Source of the DNA: Sphingobacterium sp. CZ-2 | GTDB lineage: Bacteria > Bacteroidota > Bacteroidia > Sphingobacteriales > Sphingobacteriaceae | Direction: 5' to 3' | Length of the DNA: 64,000 bases | NCBI RefSeq assembly: GCF_004526235.1 | Contig: NZ_CP038159.1 | Coordinates: 434,001-498,000, forward strand | Shown: positions 18,274 through 26,405 of the stretch, in pieces | Numbering within the stretch: the stretch's first letter is position 1 | How the letters are laid out: every line of letters starts with the position of its first letter | Notes under the pieces: model-generated | Databases searched by the model: none | What the model was told of the DNA's origin: nothing | The model's input: the letters and a program-made list of their open reading frames with translations, nothing else | Position numbers and translations under genes: made by a program

Positions 18274-18345
18274 CGTCATTGCGAGGAACGAAGCAATCTT
18301 TGGACTAATCGAAAGATTGCTTCGTCGTGCCTCCTCGCAATGACG
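18274..18345. repeat. REP-like palindrome, copy 2
   Basis: CGTCATTGCGAGGAACGAAG ... CAATCTTT, short loop, AAAGATTGCTTCGTCG ... CTCGCAATGACG. Degenerate extra half units (CACGTCATTGCCCATCCCGCG, CGTAATGACACCC) precede it at 18238-18270. It separates the divergent sigma and prs genes. Confidence 0.85.
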
Positions 18346-18356
18346 CAGAAAGTGCA

Positions 18357-18420
18357 TCCCCCCATCTCCCCACCACCTCCCACCATCTCCCCCCATCTCC
18401 CCATCTCCCCATCTCCCCTT
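18357..18420. repeat. C-rich CCATCTCC tandem block
   Basis: Seven imperfect units of the type CCCCATCT or CCACCATCTCC stand in tandem directly after REP copy 2 and before the prs promoter. A related pyrimidine-rich block (CCCACTTCTCCCTAT type) follows REP copy 4 at 28081-28141. Confidence 0.6.
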
Positions 18421-18451
18421 CCAATTAATTTTAAATTTTAAAACATTTACC

Positions 18452-18459
18452 TAACTTTG
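18452..18459 (+). promoter_or_regulatory. -7 box of prs
   Basis: TAACTTTG, full match to TAnnTTTG, 32 bases before the ATG. The -33 region is TTTT-rich without a clean TTTG. Confidence 0.45.
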
Positions 18460-18490
18460 CGGCTACAATAAATTAATAAATCATTTCACC

Positions 18491-19447
18491 ATGCCTTTGC
18501 AATTCAATACCGTAAAATTATTTGCTGGATCTGGAACCCAGGAGCTAGCGACAAAGATTTCAAAATCTTACGGAAAGCCACTAGGAGACATGACCTTGTC
18601 GAAATTCTCTGACGGCGAAATCCAACCTTTCTACAACGAATCCGTTCGTGGAAGTGATGTTTTCCTGATCCAATCGACCAATCAACCATCCGACAACCTG
18701 TTGGAATTATTGTTGATGATCGATGCAGCAAAACGTGCTTCAGCACATTACATTACGGTTGTTGTTCCTTATTTTGGATATGCCCGTCAAGACCGTAAGG
18801 ACAAACCTCGTGTGGCCATTGGCGCAAAAATGATCGCAAACCTGATCACCGCTGCTGGAGCATCCCGTATCATGACCATGGACCTGCATGCTGCCCAGAT
18901 TCAAGGCTTCTTTGATATCCCGGTAGATCACTTGGATGGTGCCATCATCTTCGTTCCTTACATCAAATCCTTGAACTTGGAGAACCTGATGATCGCTTCG
19001 CCAGATATGGGTGGTTCTTACCGTGCCCGTACCTTCGCGAAATTCTTCAATGCAGAGGTAGTCATCTGTGATAAACGCAGAAAACGTGCAAACGAGATTG
19101 AATCGATGTCGATCATTGGTGATGTAACAGGTATGGATGTGGTATTGATCGATGATATCTGCGATACAGCAGGTACCCTATCGAAAGCTGCGGCATTGAT
19201 CATGGAAAATGGTGCAAAATCTGTTCGTGCAGTATGTACACACGCTGTACTTTCCGGAAAAGCATACGAAACGATCGAGAACTCCGTATTAACGGAAATG
19301 ATCGTTACAGATACCATTCAGTTGAATCCTGAAAAAGCAGCATTATGCAGTAAAATCAAAGTGCTTTCTACAGCGGATCTTTTCGCAAACGCCATCAAGA
19401 ACGTAAATGAGCACGGCTCCATCTCGGATCTTTTTGACGTAAAGTAA
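18491..19447 (+). CDS. prs: Ribose-phosphate pyrophosphokinase
   Basis: Makes PRPP from ribose 5-phosphate and ATP for purine, pyrimidine, NAD, His and Trp synthesis. 318 residues, the usual length of class I enzymes. YARQDRKDKPR (97-107) is the flexible ATP loop, DLHAAQIQGFF is at 131-141, and the PRPP loop VVLIDDICDTAGTL is at 217-230. It is followed by rplY and, after an inserted pair, pth, which recalls the common prs-rplY-pth order. A 10-bp hairpin overlaps its stop codon. Confidence 0.97.
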   Translation: MPLQFNTVKLFAGSGTQELATKISKSYGKPLGDMTLSKFSDGEIQPFYNESVRGSDVFLIQSTNQPSDNLLELLLMIDAAKRASAHYITVVVPYFGYARQDRKDKPRVAIGAKMIANLITAAGASRIMTMDLHAAQIQGFFDIPVDHLDGAIIFVPYIKSLNLENLMIASPDMGGSYRARTFAKFFNAEVVICDKRRKRANEIESMSIIGDVTGMDVVLIDDICDTAGTLSKAAALIMENGAKSVRAVCTHAVLSGKAYETIENSVLTEMIVTDTIQLNPEKAALCSKIKVLSTADLFANAIKNVNEHGSISDLFDVK

Positions 19448-19468
19448 AGCGAAGCTTTGCTTTACTTT
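19441..19468 (+). repeat. Hairpin overlapping the prs stop codon
   Basis: AAAGTAAAGC, loop GAAGCTTT, GCTTTACTTT: perfect 10-bp arms with the stop TAA inside the left arm. There is no T-run, so it is more likely a 3'-end stabiliser than a terminator. Confidence 0.55.
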
Positions 19469-19498
19469 AGTATTTAGTAGTAAGTATTTAGTATAAAG
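19469..19498. repeat. TACTAAATACT-family repeat (reverse sense)
   Basis: AGTATTTAGTAGTAAGTATT and a further TAGTA unit: reverse complement of the TACTAAATACT unit found in other gaps of this window. Confidence 0.6.
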
Positions 19499-19502
19499 AA
19501 CT

Positions 19503-19533
19503 ATGTCGGCTAACCTATAGCCGACATTTTTTG
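19503..19533 (+). terminator. Terminator after prs
   Basis: ATGTCGGCTA, loop ACCTA, TAGCCGACAT followed by TTTTTTG: 10-bp stem and T-run, 56 bases after the prs stop. Confidence 0.85.
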
Positions 19534-19603
19534 TGATATACTTATCCGCCATAGATCAAAGTACTAAGCCGCCATAGATCTTCCTGCTAAGACGCCATAG
19601 GTC

Positions 19604-19640
19604 TAACTACTAAATACTCACTACTAAATACTGCTACTAA
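19604..19640. repeat. TACTAAATACT-family repeat, three units
   Basis: CTAACTACTAAATACT, CACTACTAAATACT, GCTACTAA in tandem immediately before the rplY promoter. The preceding bases TAGGTCTAACTACTAAATACT also occur before ilvB near 61597. Confidence 0.65.
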
Positions 19641-19641
19641 T

Positions 19642-19673
19642 TTTGTTTTTCCAAAACAAAATTAGTAGCTTTG
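19642..19673 (+). promoter_or_regulatory. Promoter of rplY
   Basis: TTTG (19642-19645), 20 bases, TAGCTTTG (19666-19673): full Bacteroidota consensus. Start expected near 19680, which places the upstream in-frame ATG at 19643 inside the promoter. Confidence 0.7.
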
Positions 19674-19699
19674 CGCCTCATTATTTAAATTTTATAACA

Positions 19700-20296
19700 A
19701 TGAAATCAATTGCTATTAGCGGTTCTGCAAGACAGAACGTAGGGAAAAGAGAATCGAAAGAATTGCGTTACGAGGGTCAGATCCCTGCTGTTCTTTACGG
19801 AGGTAAAGAGCAAACACATTTTTCGGTTTCCGCAGCTGATTTGAAGCCAGTTCTATACACTCCAGAAGTGATCTTCGTAGAATTGGATATCGATGGTAAA
19901 AAAGCAAAAGCTATCGTTCAAGAAGCTCAATTCCACCCATTAACTGATTTAGTTACACATGTTGACTTCTTAGAACTTTTCGATGATAAAGAAGTTTCTG
20001 TAAACATTCCTATTACCTTGGTAGGTACTTCTCCAGGTGTTAAAATGGGGGGTAAATTGGTACAGAAATTACGTAAACTTCGCGTGAAAGCATTACCTAA
20101 CAACCTTCCTCAAGAAATTGAGATCCCTATGGAAGGATTGGAAGTTGGTAAATCTTACCGTGTTGGTAAAGTAGATTTGAAAGACGCAAAAGTATTGAAT
20201 AACAGCGACGATACTATCGTTTCAGTTGTTATGTCTCGTGCATTACGTCAAGCAGAGCAAGAAGCAGCTAAAGCAGCTAAAGGCGGTAAAAAATAA
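19700..20296 (+). CDS. rplY: 50S ribosomal protein L25 / general stress protein Ctc
   Basis: Binds 5S rRNA in the central protuberance of the large subunit. 198 residues: the N-terminal L25 domain (MKSIAISGSARQNVGKRESK, IPAVLYGG at about 28-35) and the longer C-terminal TL5/Ctc domain, with a Lys/Ala-rich tail. I take the ATG at 19700, because the frame-open ATG at 19643 lies inside the promoter and its extra 19 residues resemble no L25. Confidence 0.95.
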   Translation: MKSIAISGSARQNVGKRESKELRYEGQIPAVLYGGKEQTHFSVSAADLKPVLYTPEVIFVELDIDGKKAKAIVQEAQFHPLTDLVTHVDFLELFDDKEVSVNIPITLVGTSPGVKMGGKLVQKLRKLRVKALPNNLPQEIEIPMEGLEVGKSYRVGKVDLKDAKVLNNSDDTIVSVVMSRALRQAEQEAAKAAKGGKK

Positions 20297-20330
20297 GTTT
20301 AGTAGTTAGTAGTTAGTATTTAGTAGTTAG
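20296..20330. repeat. TACTAAATACT-family repeat (reverse sense)
   Basis: Units of AGTAGTTAGTATTTAGTAGTT beginning at the last base of the rplY stop codon. Confidence 0.6.
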
Positions 20331-20392
20331 ATGTATAACGGCTAGGTATTTTAAACTTAATAACTAATAAGAACTTAATATTTAGAAAATAG

Positions 20393-20420
20393 AAAAGGCA
20401 TCGAAATTCGATGCCTTTTT
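20393..20420. terminator. Terminator between rplY and ric
   Basis: AAAAGGCATCG, AAATT, CGATGCCTTTT followed by T. It serves rplY; its A-rich left side would also serve ric on the other strand, whose stop is at 20494. Confidence 0.8.
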
Positions 20421-20493
20421 CATTTTACAAACTGTTCAACTAAATAAAAAAATGTTAATGTAGAGTTTCAATTTTGGTATTGAGACCCGATTG

Positions 20494-21216
20494 TTAATGT
20501 AGAGACTCTTCTAATTTTATTGATTTTGGAAATAAAATATTGTTTTCGAGATGGATGTGTTTATGAAGATCCTGCTCGAACTCCCGCAGCATATCAAACG
20601 ATACCCGGTAGGTGCTGCAAGCGTCATCTGGCACGGTATAGTTGTTGGTAAGCTCCTTGATGCGTTCAAAGCGGTCGCCTTCGGCCTCATGTTCGTGTAC
20701 CATCATGCTGATCGGGTTCTTTACGGTTCCGAAGGTAGGGGTTTCCGGCTTTTCCTGATGGCTCTTGGATTCTTCCAAGGCCTCAATGAACGGAAACAGG
20801 ATGCGTTCTTCCTTTTCCAGATGATGACCCAGATCCAAGGCACATTCCTCGAACAATCGGTTCACTTCGATCAGCTCGGGATGACGCTCACCATGTACGC
20901 GAGCGACCTTGTTCAGGTAGGCCAACAGTACAGGCGTTTTCTCCCGCACATAGCGATGGTGGGTCTTCACGATATAGGAAACCAATAGATCGGATGGCCA
21001 GGCACTGAAATCGATGTTCTCGCCGCCTTTCGCGTTCAGCACATCCTCCAGCTCGGTAACCAAGGGGTCCAAGGCTACGCCTTTCTTAGCCGCTGCATCT
21101 TCCACCGAACGTTGTCCGCCACAGCAGAAATCCAACCCATATTTTGAAAAAACCGCTGCTGTCCTAAAATCCTGCGCAACGATATCACCCATTTTGTTTT
21201 TTGCTAATGCTTCCAT
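20494..21216 (-). CDS. ric: Iron-sulfur cluster repair di-iron protein (Ric/ScdA/YtfE)
   Basis: Restores Fe-S clusters damaged by nitric oxide or peroxide by supplying iron from a di-iron centre. 240 residues: N-terminal ScdA domain (about 1-55) with DFCCGG at 29-34, then a hemerythrin-like four-helix domain with the expected His/Glu set (KTHHRYV, LGHHLEKEE, HEHEAEGDRF, HKHIHLENN). Full length. It lies 73 bases downstream of an azurin gene on the same strand, a setting that suggests response to nitrosative stress or low oxygen. The pair interrupts prs-rplY-pth. Confidence 0.93.
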   Translation of the reverse strand: MEALAKNKMGDIVAQDFRTAAVFSKYGLDFCCGGQRSVEDAAAKKGVALDPLVTELEDVLNAKGGENIDFSAWPSDLLVSYIVKTHHRYVREKTPVLLAYLNKVARVHGERHPELIEVNRLFEECALDLGHHLEKEERILFPFIEALEESKSHQEKPETPTFGTVKNPISMMVHEHEAEGDRFERIKELTNNYTVPDDACSTYRVSFDMLREFEQDLHKHIHLENNILFPKSIKLEESLH

Positions 21217-21233
21217 GTTTTTTCATTTTTTCC

Positions 21234-21255
21234 CCTCTTATTTGAATTTAAGAGG
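21234..21255. promoter_or_regulatory. Dyad before the ric start
   Basis: CCTCTTA, 8 bases, TAAGAGG, 18 bases upstream of the ric ATG. In the RNA it would also make a small hairpin next to the GGGGAAAAA ribosome-site region. It could bind a regulator or tune ric translation. Confidence 0.35.
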
Positions 21256-21289
21256 TTCTTTTTTTATATAAGAGCTTCGTTATAGCGAT

Positions 21290-21823
21290 TTATTCGGCAA
21301 TGATCTTCCCTTTCATGATGCCCGCATGACCTGGGAAAGTACAGATATAATCGTAGGTTCCAGGTTCCAAGGTGAATTCGATCTTCGATTCCTCACCACC
21401 TCCGATCAATTTGGTATGCGCTATGATATCCGCCGATTCAGGGATGTACTCTTTATCCTTTGCTTTCAGTGCTGCCTCGGTAAAGGCCGTGATATCCGTT
21501 CCTGCTTTTAAGACCACCAGGTTGTGGCCCATCACTTCTTTGGCCATCTTGCCCACATGCTTTAGGGTAAGGCTTACAGGCTCTCCAGCCTTCACTTTGA
21601 TCTCGTGGATATTGTATTTCATTTGGTCATCACTCTCCACAACCACCTCATTGGAAACCGCTGCCGTGGAGCTTGGCTCTGCAACAGGGGTACTCGTCGT
21701 TGTCGCTGATGTTTCGTGATTACTGTGATCCACTGCTGGTTTATCTTTTTGTTCGCCCGAACCACAAGAGGCAATAAATAGACCTGCGATTGCGAGGCCA
21801 GTGAAACTAAATAACTTTTTCAT
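21290..21823 (-). CDS. Azurin-type blue copper lipoprotein
   Basis: Small periplasm- or membrane-facing electron carrier. 177 residues: lipoprotein signal with Cys 20 (FIASC), a 40-residue Ser/Thr/Ala-rich linker with HSNHE, then a cupredoxin fold. Type 1 copper ligands are visible: His 100 (MGHN), Cys 161, His 166 and Met 170 in CTFPGHAGIM. Azurins pass electrons to nitrite or nitric-oxide reductases or to cytochrome oxidase; none is in this window. The neighbour ric fits a nitrogen-oxide stress context. Symbol withheld because several azurin types exist. Confidence 0.92.
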   Translation of the reverse strand: MKKLFSFTGLAIAGLFIASCGSGEQKDKPAVDHSNHETSATTTSTPVAEPSSTAAVSNEVVVESDDQMKYNIHEIKVKAGEPVSLTLKHVGKMAKEVMGHNLVVLKAGTDITAFTEAALKAKDKEYIPESADIIAHTKLIGGGEESKIEFTLEPGTYDYICTFPGHAGIMKGKIIAE

Positions 21824-21843
21824 AAGATGTCATTTCTATTTAA

Positions 21844-21855
21844 GACAAATTTGTC
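21844..21855. promoter_or_regulatory. Palindrome upstream of the azurin gene
   Basis: GACAAATTTGTC, a perfect 12-base palindrome 21 bases before the azurin start. A possible operator for an azurin-ric regulon; differs in sequence from the dyad before ric. Confidence 0.35.
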
Positions 21856-21965
21856 GTTTATATGGAGATTAAAAAGTGATGCTTGCTACTTTTTAAAATG
21901 ATCCTAAGCTGATTGGCAAAAAATGGGCTATGGGAAATTGTGTGTAATTCCCTATTTTTGCTGCC

Positions 21966-22529
21966 ATGAACTATTTGATCGTCGGATTAGGAAACATAGG
22001 CAGGGAATATGCCGATACCAGGCACAATGTAGGTTTTATGGTGGCGGATGAGCTGGCCAATCAGGCAGGGGTTACCTGGTCTACCTTAAAGCATGCCTAT
22101 TATACCGATTTCAAGCAGCGTGGACATCAGGTGTATGTAATCAAACCGACCACCTACATGAACCTCAGCGGAAAAGCGGTGAACTATTGGATGAAAGAGC
22201 TGAAGGTTCCGGTGGAGAACGTATTGGTGATCGTGGATGACCTGGCGATTCCCTTTGGATCTTTGCGCATTAAACCCAAAGGTTCGGCAGCAGGACATAA
22301 CGGACTACGCTCGATCGAAGCGACCTTGGGCACGCAGGCTTATCCTCGCTTGCGGTTTGGGATTTCGGATAATTTCCAGAAAGGCCGTCAGGTGGATTAT
22401 GTATTGGGGCCTTTCGATCCGGATGAGCAAAAGGATCTGCCGGCACATATCGAACACGCCGTAAAGATGGTGCATAGCTTCGTAAATATTGGTATTGAAC
22501 TCACGATGACGAATTTAAATACAAAATAA
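21966..22529 (+). CDS. pth: Peptidyl-tRNA hydrolase
   Basis: Frees tRNA from drop-off peptidyl-tRNAs. 187 residues, normal length. Motifs: GLGNIGREYADTRHNVGF with catalytic His 20, KPTTYMNLSGKAV, DDLAIPFG and the signature GSAAGHNGLRSIE. A TATTTTTG box lies at 21952-21959, only a few bases before the ATG, so the transcript may have a very short leader. Probably once linked to rplY, now separated by the ric-azurin pair. Confidence 0.96.
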   Translation: MNYLIVGLGNIGREYADTRHNVGFMVADELANQAGVTWSTLKHAYYTDFKQRGHQVYVIKPTTYMNLSGKAVNYWMKELKVPVENVLVIVDDLAIPFGSLRIKPKGSAAGHNGLRSIEATLGTQAYPRLRFGISDNFQKGRQVDYVLGPFDPDEQKDLPAHIEHAVKMVHSFVNIGIELTMTNLNTK

Positions 22530-22668
22530 CGAACAAAAATTCTTCTATTCTTGCCGATCATGGCATTTTATACTAAAAATCATAAGGAAATCCATAAAAG
22601 ATTTCCTTTTTTCATTGGAAAATTCCAAAATTTTTAGTAATTTTTGGAAAAAGAGAAGGAGAAAACCA

Positions 22669-22860
22669 ATGAGGAAGATTAGCCCCTATATTTCGATACC
22701 TGTAGTGATCTTTTTAGTGATATTGGGATCAACTGAAGCTTTTCAGCTGCTGAGTGAGCGGTCTGATTGGGATGTTTTTCTAGGGGTCTTGCTGGTGATC
22801 CTTCTGATTGCGGTCGTTTATAATTTTTTCAAATATATCTTTAACAAACCAATTGAATGA
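22669..22860 (+). CDS. Small two-helix membrane protein coupled to the SPFH gene
   Basis: 63 residues from the ATG at 22669, which has AGAAGGAGA just upstream; the frame is open to an earlier ATG (22615) but that extension is Lys/Arg-rich and lacks a ribosome site. Two membrane segments (ISIPVVIFLVILGS and FLGVLLVILLIAVVYNFF). Its stop overlaps the start of the SPFH gene (ATGA at 22857-22860), so the two are co-translated and the small protein may anchor or assist it. Function unknown. Confidence 0.6.
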   Translation: MRKISPYISIPVVIFLVILGSTEAFQLLSERSDWDVFLGVLLVILLIAVVYNFFKYIFNKPIE

Positions 22861-23642
22861 AAAGAAACATGATTGCTTTGGGCGCGACGCTGTTCGTTGC
22901 CCTGATCGTATGGATTAGTTGTACGGAACGTATTGATGCCGGTTATGAAGGCATTAAGGTGAAACTTTACGGCTCGGATAAAGGGGTTCAGGATGTGAGC
23001 CTGGTAACGGGTCGGGTATGGTATAATCCGATCACGGAATCCATTTATGAATTTCCGACCTATGTTCAGACTGTGAATTATGAGAATTTTACGGTGAATG
23101 CGAAAGATGGATCTGTTTTTACGGTTGATCCTACCCTATCTCTACGCGTGTCGAATGGCAGTACACCGAAGATCTTTATCAAATATAGGAAACAGATCGA
23201 TGAGATCTTGGGGAATACGTTGGTGAACCATATCAAGGATGTTTACCGCATTGAATTCAATAAGTATTCTACGGATTCTATTATTAGCAACAGGGAGAAA
23301 TTTGAAGCGGGTGTTCAGGCGAAGATGATTGCTTTCCTGGAGCAGGAAGGATTTATTTTGGAGCAGTTGACCAGCGGTATTCAGTATCCGGAGGCAATTA
23401 CGCAGGCAATCAATGCGAAGAATGCAGCAATCCAGAAGGCTCAGCAAGCGGAGAATGAGCTGAAGGTGGTGGAAGCAGACGCGAAGAAGATGATCGTGCA
23501 GGCAGAGGCGGAAGCAAAGGCCAATGAACTGAGACAAACGACCCTATCGCCTTTGATTATTCAGCAGCAATTTATTGAGAAATGGGACGGCTCTACGCCA
23601 TTGTATGGAAATAGCCCGGTGATTTTTAAGGAGTTGAAGTAG
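22857..23642 (+). CDS. SPFH/prohibitin-family membrane protein
   Basis: 261 residues. N-terminal membrane segment (MIALGATLFVALIVWISC), whose final Cys 21 could be a lipid site, SPFH domain about 25-190, then a coiled helix rich in Ala, Glu and Lys (AEADAKKMIVQAEAEAKAN-like, about 190-230). Such proteins form large rings or microdomains in the membrane and protect or scaffold others, often proteases. Start overlaps the previous small gene by four bases. A composite REP block follows at once. Family call firm; partner unknown. Confidence 0.88.
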   Translation: MKRNMIALGATLFVALIVWISCTERIDAGYEGIKVKLYGSDKGVQDVSLVTGRVWYNPITESIYEFPTYVQTVNYENFTVNAKDGSVFTVDPTLSLRVSNGSTPKIFIKYRKQIDEILGNTLVNHIKDVYRIEFNKYSTDSIISNREKFEAGVQAKMIAFLEQEGFILEQLTSGIQYPEAITQAINAKNAAIQKAQQAENELKVVEADAKKMIVQAEAEAKANELRQTTLSPLIIQQQFIEKWDGSTPLYGNSPVIFKELK

Positions 23643-23671
23643 AGGTAGAGGTATTGGCATGGCGAACTTCC

Positions 23672-23946
23672 CGTCATTGCGAGAGATACGTCATTGCGAG
23701 GAACTATACGTCATTGCGAGGAACGAAGCAATCTTCCCTCATGTCATGCTGAGCGGAGCCGAAGCATCTGTTCGTAGGTAATAACCGTACAGATCCTTCG
23801 ACTGCGCTCAGGATGACAAAGTCCAAAGATTGCTTCGTCGTACCTCCTCGCAATGACGTAGGGCCACTTAATGTCGCGGAGGTCGCAATGACGGAGTTCC
23901 TCGCAATGACAGCGAGGTCGCAATGACGTTCCTCCTCCCCATGACG
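23672..23946. repeat. REP-like composite palindrome, copy 3 with nested inner element
   Basis: Three left half units (CGTCATTGCGAG...) and three right half units flank a full arm CGAAGCAATCTT ... AAAGATTGCTTCGTCG. Nested in the centre is a second palindrome: ATGTCATGCTGAGCGGAGCC ... answered by TCCTTCGACTGCGCTCAGGA TGACA. It fills the 313-base gap between the SPFH gene and the M56 gene. Confidence 0.85.
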
Positions 23947-23955
23947 ATAAAAAAC

Positions 23956-25965
23956 CTACTTTGTCATTACCGAAACAGCGCCTTCTGAAGCCTTGTCTCC
24001 AAACATATGTTTCGCTGTCTCATCCGGAATATAAGCAACCTCCTTAATATCCTTTACATCCAACCTTGACAACTTCCCTGCTTTCACTTCCTTACCATCT
24101 AAATAATACACCGCTTTTTCAGGAAGATTATTCAGGAACTCAGTATAATCCCCCTCCTTTATCAATCGCCTATTGATTCGAATAGGATTCGCATCACCAG
24201 GAAACTTTTTAAAACCTGTAACGACTACCTCCTTTACCCTTCCATGTAGCGAAGGAATAGAATCCTTAGTCACTTTTCCAAGGCCATTAAATCCTAACTT
24301 TGTTGTAATCAAAATTACACCATCTTTCCCTCTATCACCATATAAAGCGGTAGCGGATTTATCCTTAAGCACGGTAATAGACTCGATATTATGTGTTTCA
24401 ATCCCCTCCCAACTACTTGCCGGGCTACCATCGACTACGATTAAAGGCTCTCCCACGGACCCTACTTTACTTCCATCGATCCCGAACTTTGTCAGTCCAT
24501 CCTTATTTCTGAAAAACAACTTTGAAACTTCACCAGTGGTACCAACCCCATTAATATTCAATTTTTTCACCTCTGGATCCCCTTGTTTATTTTCTCCTGA
24601 ATTACTTCCTATGGAAACAGAAAAGGTCTTTGTATGTCGGCCCTTCAATGCATCAAAATTACTGTTTTCTACCTCTCCTCCCTTAAGGGTAATATAAACT
24701 TTCCCCTTATCGGTCTTAGTAGTTCCATCCGTTGGATTATAGATCTCCACAGCTAAAATATTCTTTGGATCAATTTTTTCAAACTCCGCCTCCTCTTTAA
24801 CCTCTTTTCCATTGACAAAGAACTGCGGACGATCCTCTTTATTCTTATAATTCAATTTAAAATTGTCGGGTTTTACAATCACCATCCGCTTATTGGAACC
24901 ATCCACATCACTCACATAAGAGGCTTTTCCAGAAACAACCATGTTAACAGAAGGATCGTATGCAATTTTCTTAAGCTGAACAGTATCCCTTTTCACTTCC
25001 TTCACCGTATCCTTCGCCCCAATCTTCGGCAAATTCACCACTACCTCATCCAGCATCTTCCCCACATCTGCCTGTTTCAGGTTGTCCACAACAACCTCGA
25101 TTTTACCTTCTGCCTGGCTTACCGAAAAGGTAATCCCGGCCACGATCAACATCGGGAGCATAAAAGCATATTTGCTCAGCTCCAATTTAGATGACCTTTT
25201 TTTGTTCATCATCATAATGCGCTTTTTTAGTGTGTTAAAATTAAACTGATTACTGATGCCGACCCGAGCACCCTGCTTGGTGACATTCAGCAATGAATAC
25301 TGATAAGTCTGTCGATCCACCCCTTTATCCAGCACCTGTTGATCGGTCAGGAATTCTAGATTCTGACGCACGGCTCTGCGCATGAGCCATACGAAAGGAT
25401 TGTACCAACAGCTTATCAATACAAACTCAAACAATAATACATCTACACTGTGTTGGCCTTTCACGTGGATGTATTCGTGTTTAAATATATCGTTCAGTTC
25501 CAGCTCTTCATGCTGTTGCTGATGTAAATAGATCTTGTTGAAAAATGAAAATGGTGTAATAGGAAATACCACATTCCTGAACAGGTAATCGCGCCACTGG
25601 GCAGGCTTCGAATGCCAATGTATCCGAAATAGGCTCAACAATTGGAAGATCAGCTTCAGGGCAAAAACAGCGGCTCCTAATAGCAAAAGTCCAGCCAGCA
25701 GGTCCGAGAGCGCCAAACTGCTCTGGGTTTCCTCCAGGTCAAAAGGCAGATAAGCCAGCACCTCCCCTTTTGGAAGATCGATCTTTTCTGCAAACCATGC
25801 CCTGATGTTCAGAAAGGGATATACAAAGGCATATACTGCGCCCAAAACAAAATAAACCCTGTTGAGGGAATAGAATGTCAATCCCTTCAACAGAAAATGA
25901 TAGCCCAGGAATAACAGACTCAGCAATAGGTTTACTTGAAGGATATAGGTTAGTAGACTTTCCAT
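23956..25965 (-). CDS. BlaR1/MecR1-like M56 metallopeptidase sensor with a plug-like tail
   Basis: 669 residues. Residues 1-290 hold four membrane segments and the M56 zinc motif HEYIH (163-167), with the fourth membrane segment at about 263-280. The remaining 380 residues face outward and end in stretches like those of SusC plug domains (GEPLIVVDGSPASSWEGIE, ITVLKDKSATALYGDRGKDG). In BlaR1 systems the outer domain senses a signal and the M56 domain then inactivates the BlaI repressor. The BlaI gene lies just upstream (52 bases) on the same strand. The outer domain is not a penicillin-binding domain, so the signal is something else. Confidence 0.85.
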   Translation of the reverse strand: MESLLTYILQVNLLLSLLFLGYHFLLKGLTFYSLNRVYFVLGAVYAFVYPFLNIRAWFAEKIDLPKGEVLAYLPFDLEETQSSLALSDLLAGLLLLGAAVFALKLIFQLLSLFRIHWHSKPAQWRDYLFRNVVFPITPFSFFNKIYLHQQQHEELELNDIFKHEYIHVKGQHSVDVLLFEFVLISCWYNPFVWLMRRAVRQNLEFLTDQQVLDKGVDRQTYQYSLLNVTKQGARVGISNQFNFNTLKKRIMMMNKKRSSKLELSKYAFMLPMLIVAGITFSVSQAEGKIEVVVDNLKQADVGKMLDEVVVNLPKIGAKDTVKEVKRDTVQLKKIAYDPSVNMVVSGKASYVSDVDGSNKRMVIVKPDNFKLNYKNKEDRPQFFVNGKEVKEEAEFEKIDPKNILAVEIYNPTDGTTKTDKGKVYITLKGGEVENSNFDALKGRHTKTFSVSIGSNSGENKQGDPEVKKLNINGVGTTGEVSKLFFRNKDGLTKFGIDGSKVGSVGEPLIVVDGSPASSWEGIETHNIESITVLKDKSATALYGDRGKDGVILITTKLGFNGLGKVTKDSIPSLHGRVKEVVVTGFKKFPGDANPIRINRRLIKEGDYTEFLNNLPEKAVYYLDGKEVKAGKLSRLDVKDIKEVAYIPDETAKHMFGDKASEGAVSVMTK

Positions 25966-26016
25966 GGTTAGTCGCTTTTATGGTACAGGATGTTTTGCTA
26001 TTCTTCTTCGGAAGGA

Positions 26017-26382
26017 TTACTTGCTTTTATTGTTCTGGATCATATCCATGATTTCCTTCAGTTCATTCGGGCTCAGTTTCTCTTCTTTCACGAAAAAGGA
26101 AACCATCTCCTTATAGGAGTTCTTAAAATAATCGCCCACGAAGGAGTTCATGAATTTTCCTTTATACTCTTCTGAGCTGATGAGTGGCTCGTAACGTTTG
26201 GCATTGGCATATTTTACAGGTTTTACATAACCTTTCCGCTCCAGGTTCCGGATGGTGGACGCCAAAGTGGTATAGGGCATTTCCGAACCCTTCATGTTCT
26301 CCAGAATCTCTCGAATAAAGCCGCCATTCAATTGCCAGATGGACAGCATCGCCTCTTCTTCTTGTATCGTTAATTTTTCCAT
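26017..26382 (-). CDS. BlaI/MecI/CopY-family repressor
   Basis: 121 residues, typical length. Winged helix at about 1-75 (EEEAMLSIWQLNGGFIREIL, PYTTLASTIRNLERKGYV) and a C-terminal dimer helix. It represses its own operon until cleaved through the neighbouring M56 sensor. The perfect dyad TACGAAT-A-ATTCGTA starts 24 bases upstream of its start codon and is the likely binding site. Function of the regulon beyond the pair is not visible. Confidence 0.93.
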   Translation of the reverse strand: MEKLTIQEEEAMLSIWQLNGGFIREILENMKGSEMPYTTLASTIRNLERKGYVKPVKYANAKRYEPLISSEEYKGKFMNSFVGDYFKNSYKEMVSFFVKEEKLSPNELKEIMDMIQNNKSK

Positions 26383-26405
26383 TTTCCTTATTATTTCCTC
26401 TAATT

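Noticed and set aside
18166..18396. 76-codon minus-strand frame before prs
   Set aside because: Made of C-rich tandem units and REP copy 2; no family and no ribosome site.
20551..20988. 145-codon + strand frame
   Set aside because: Exact antisense of ric, which has full domain support.
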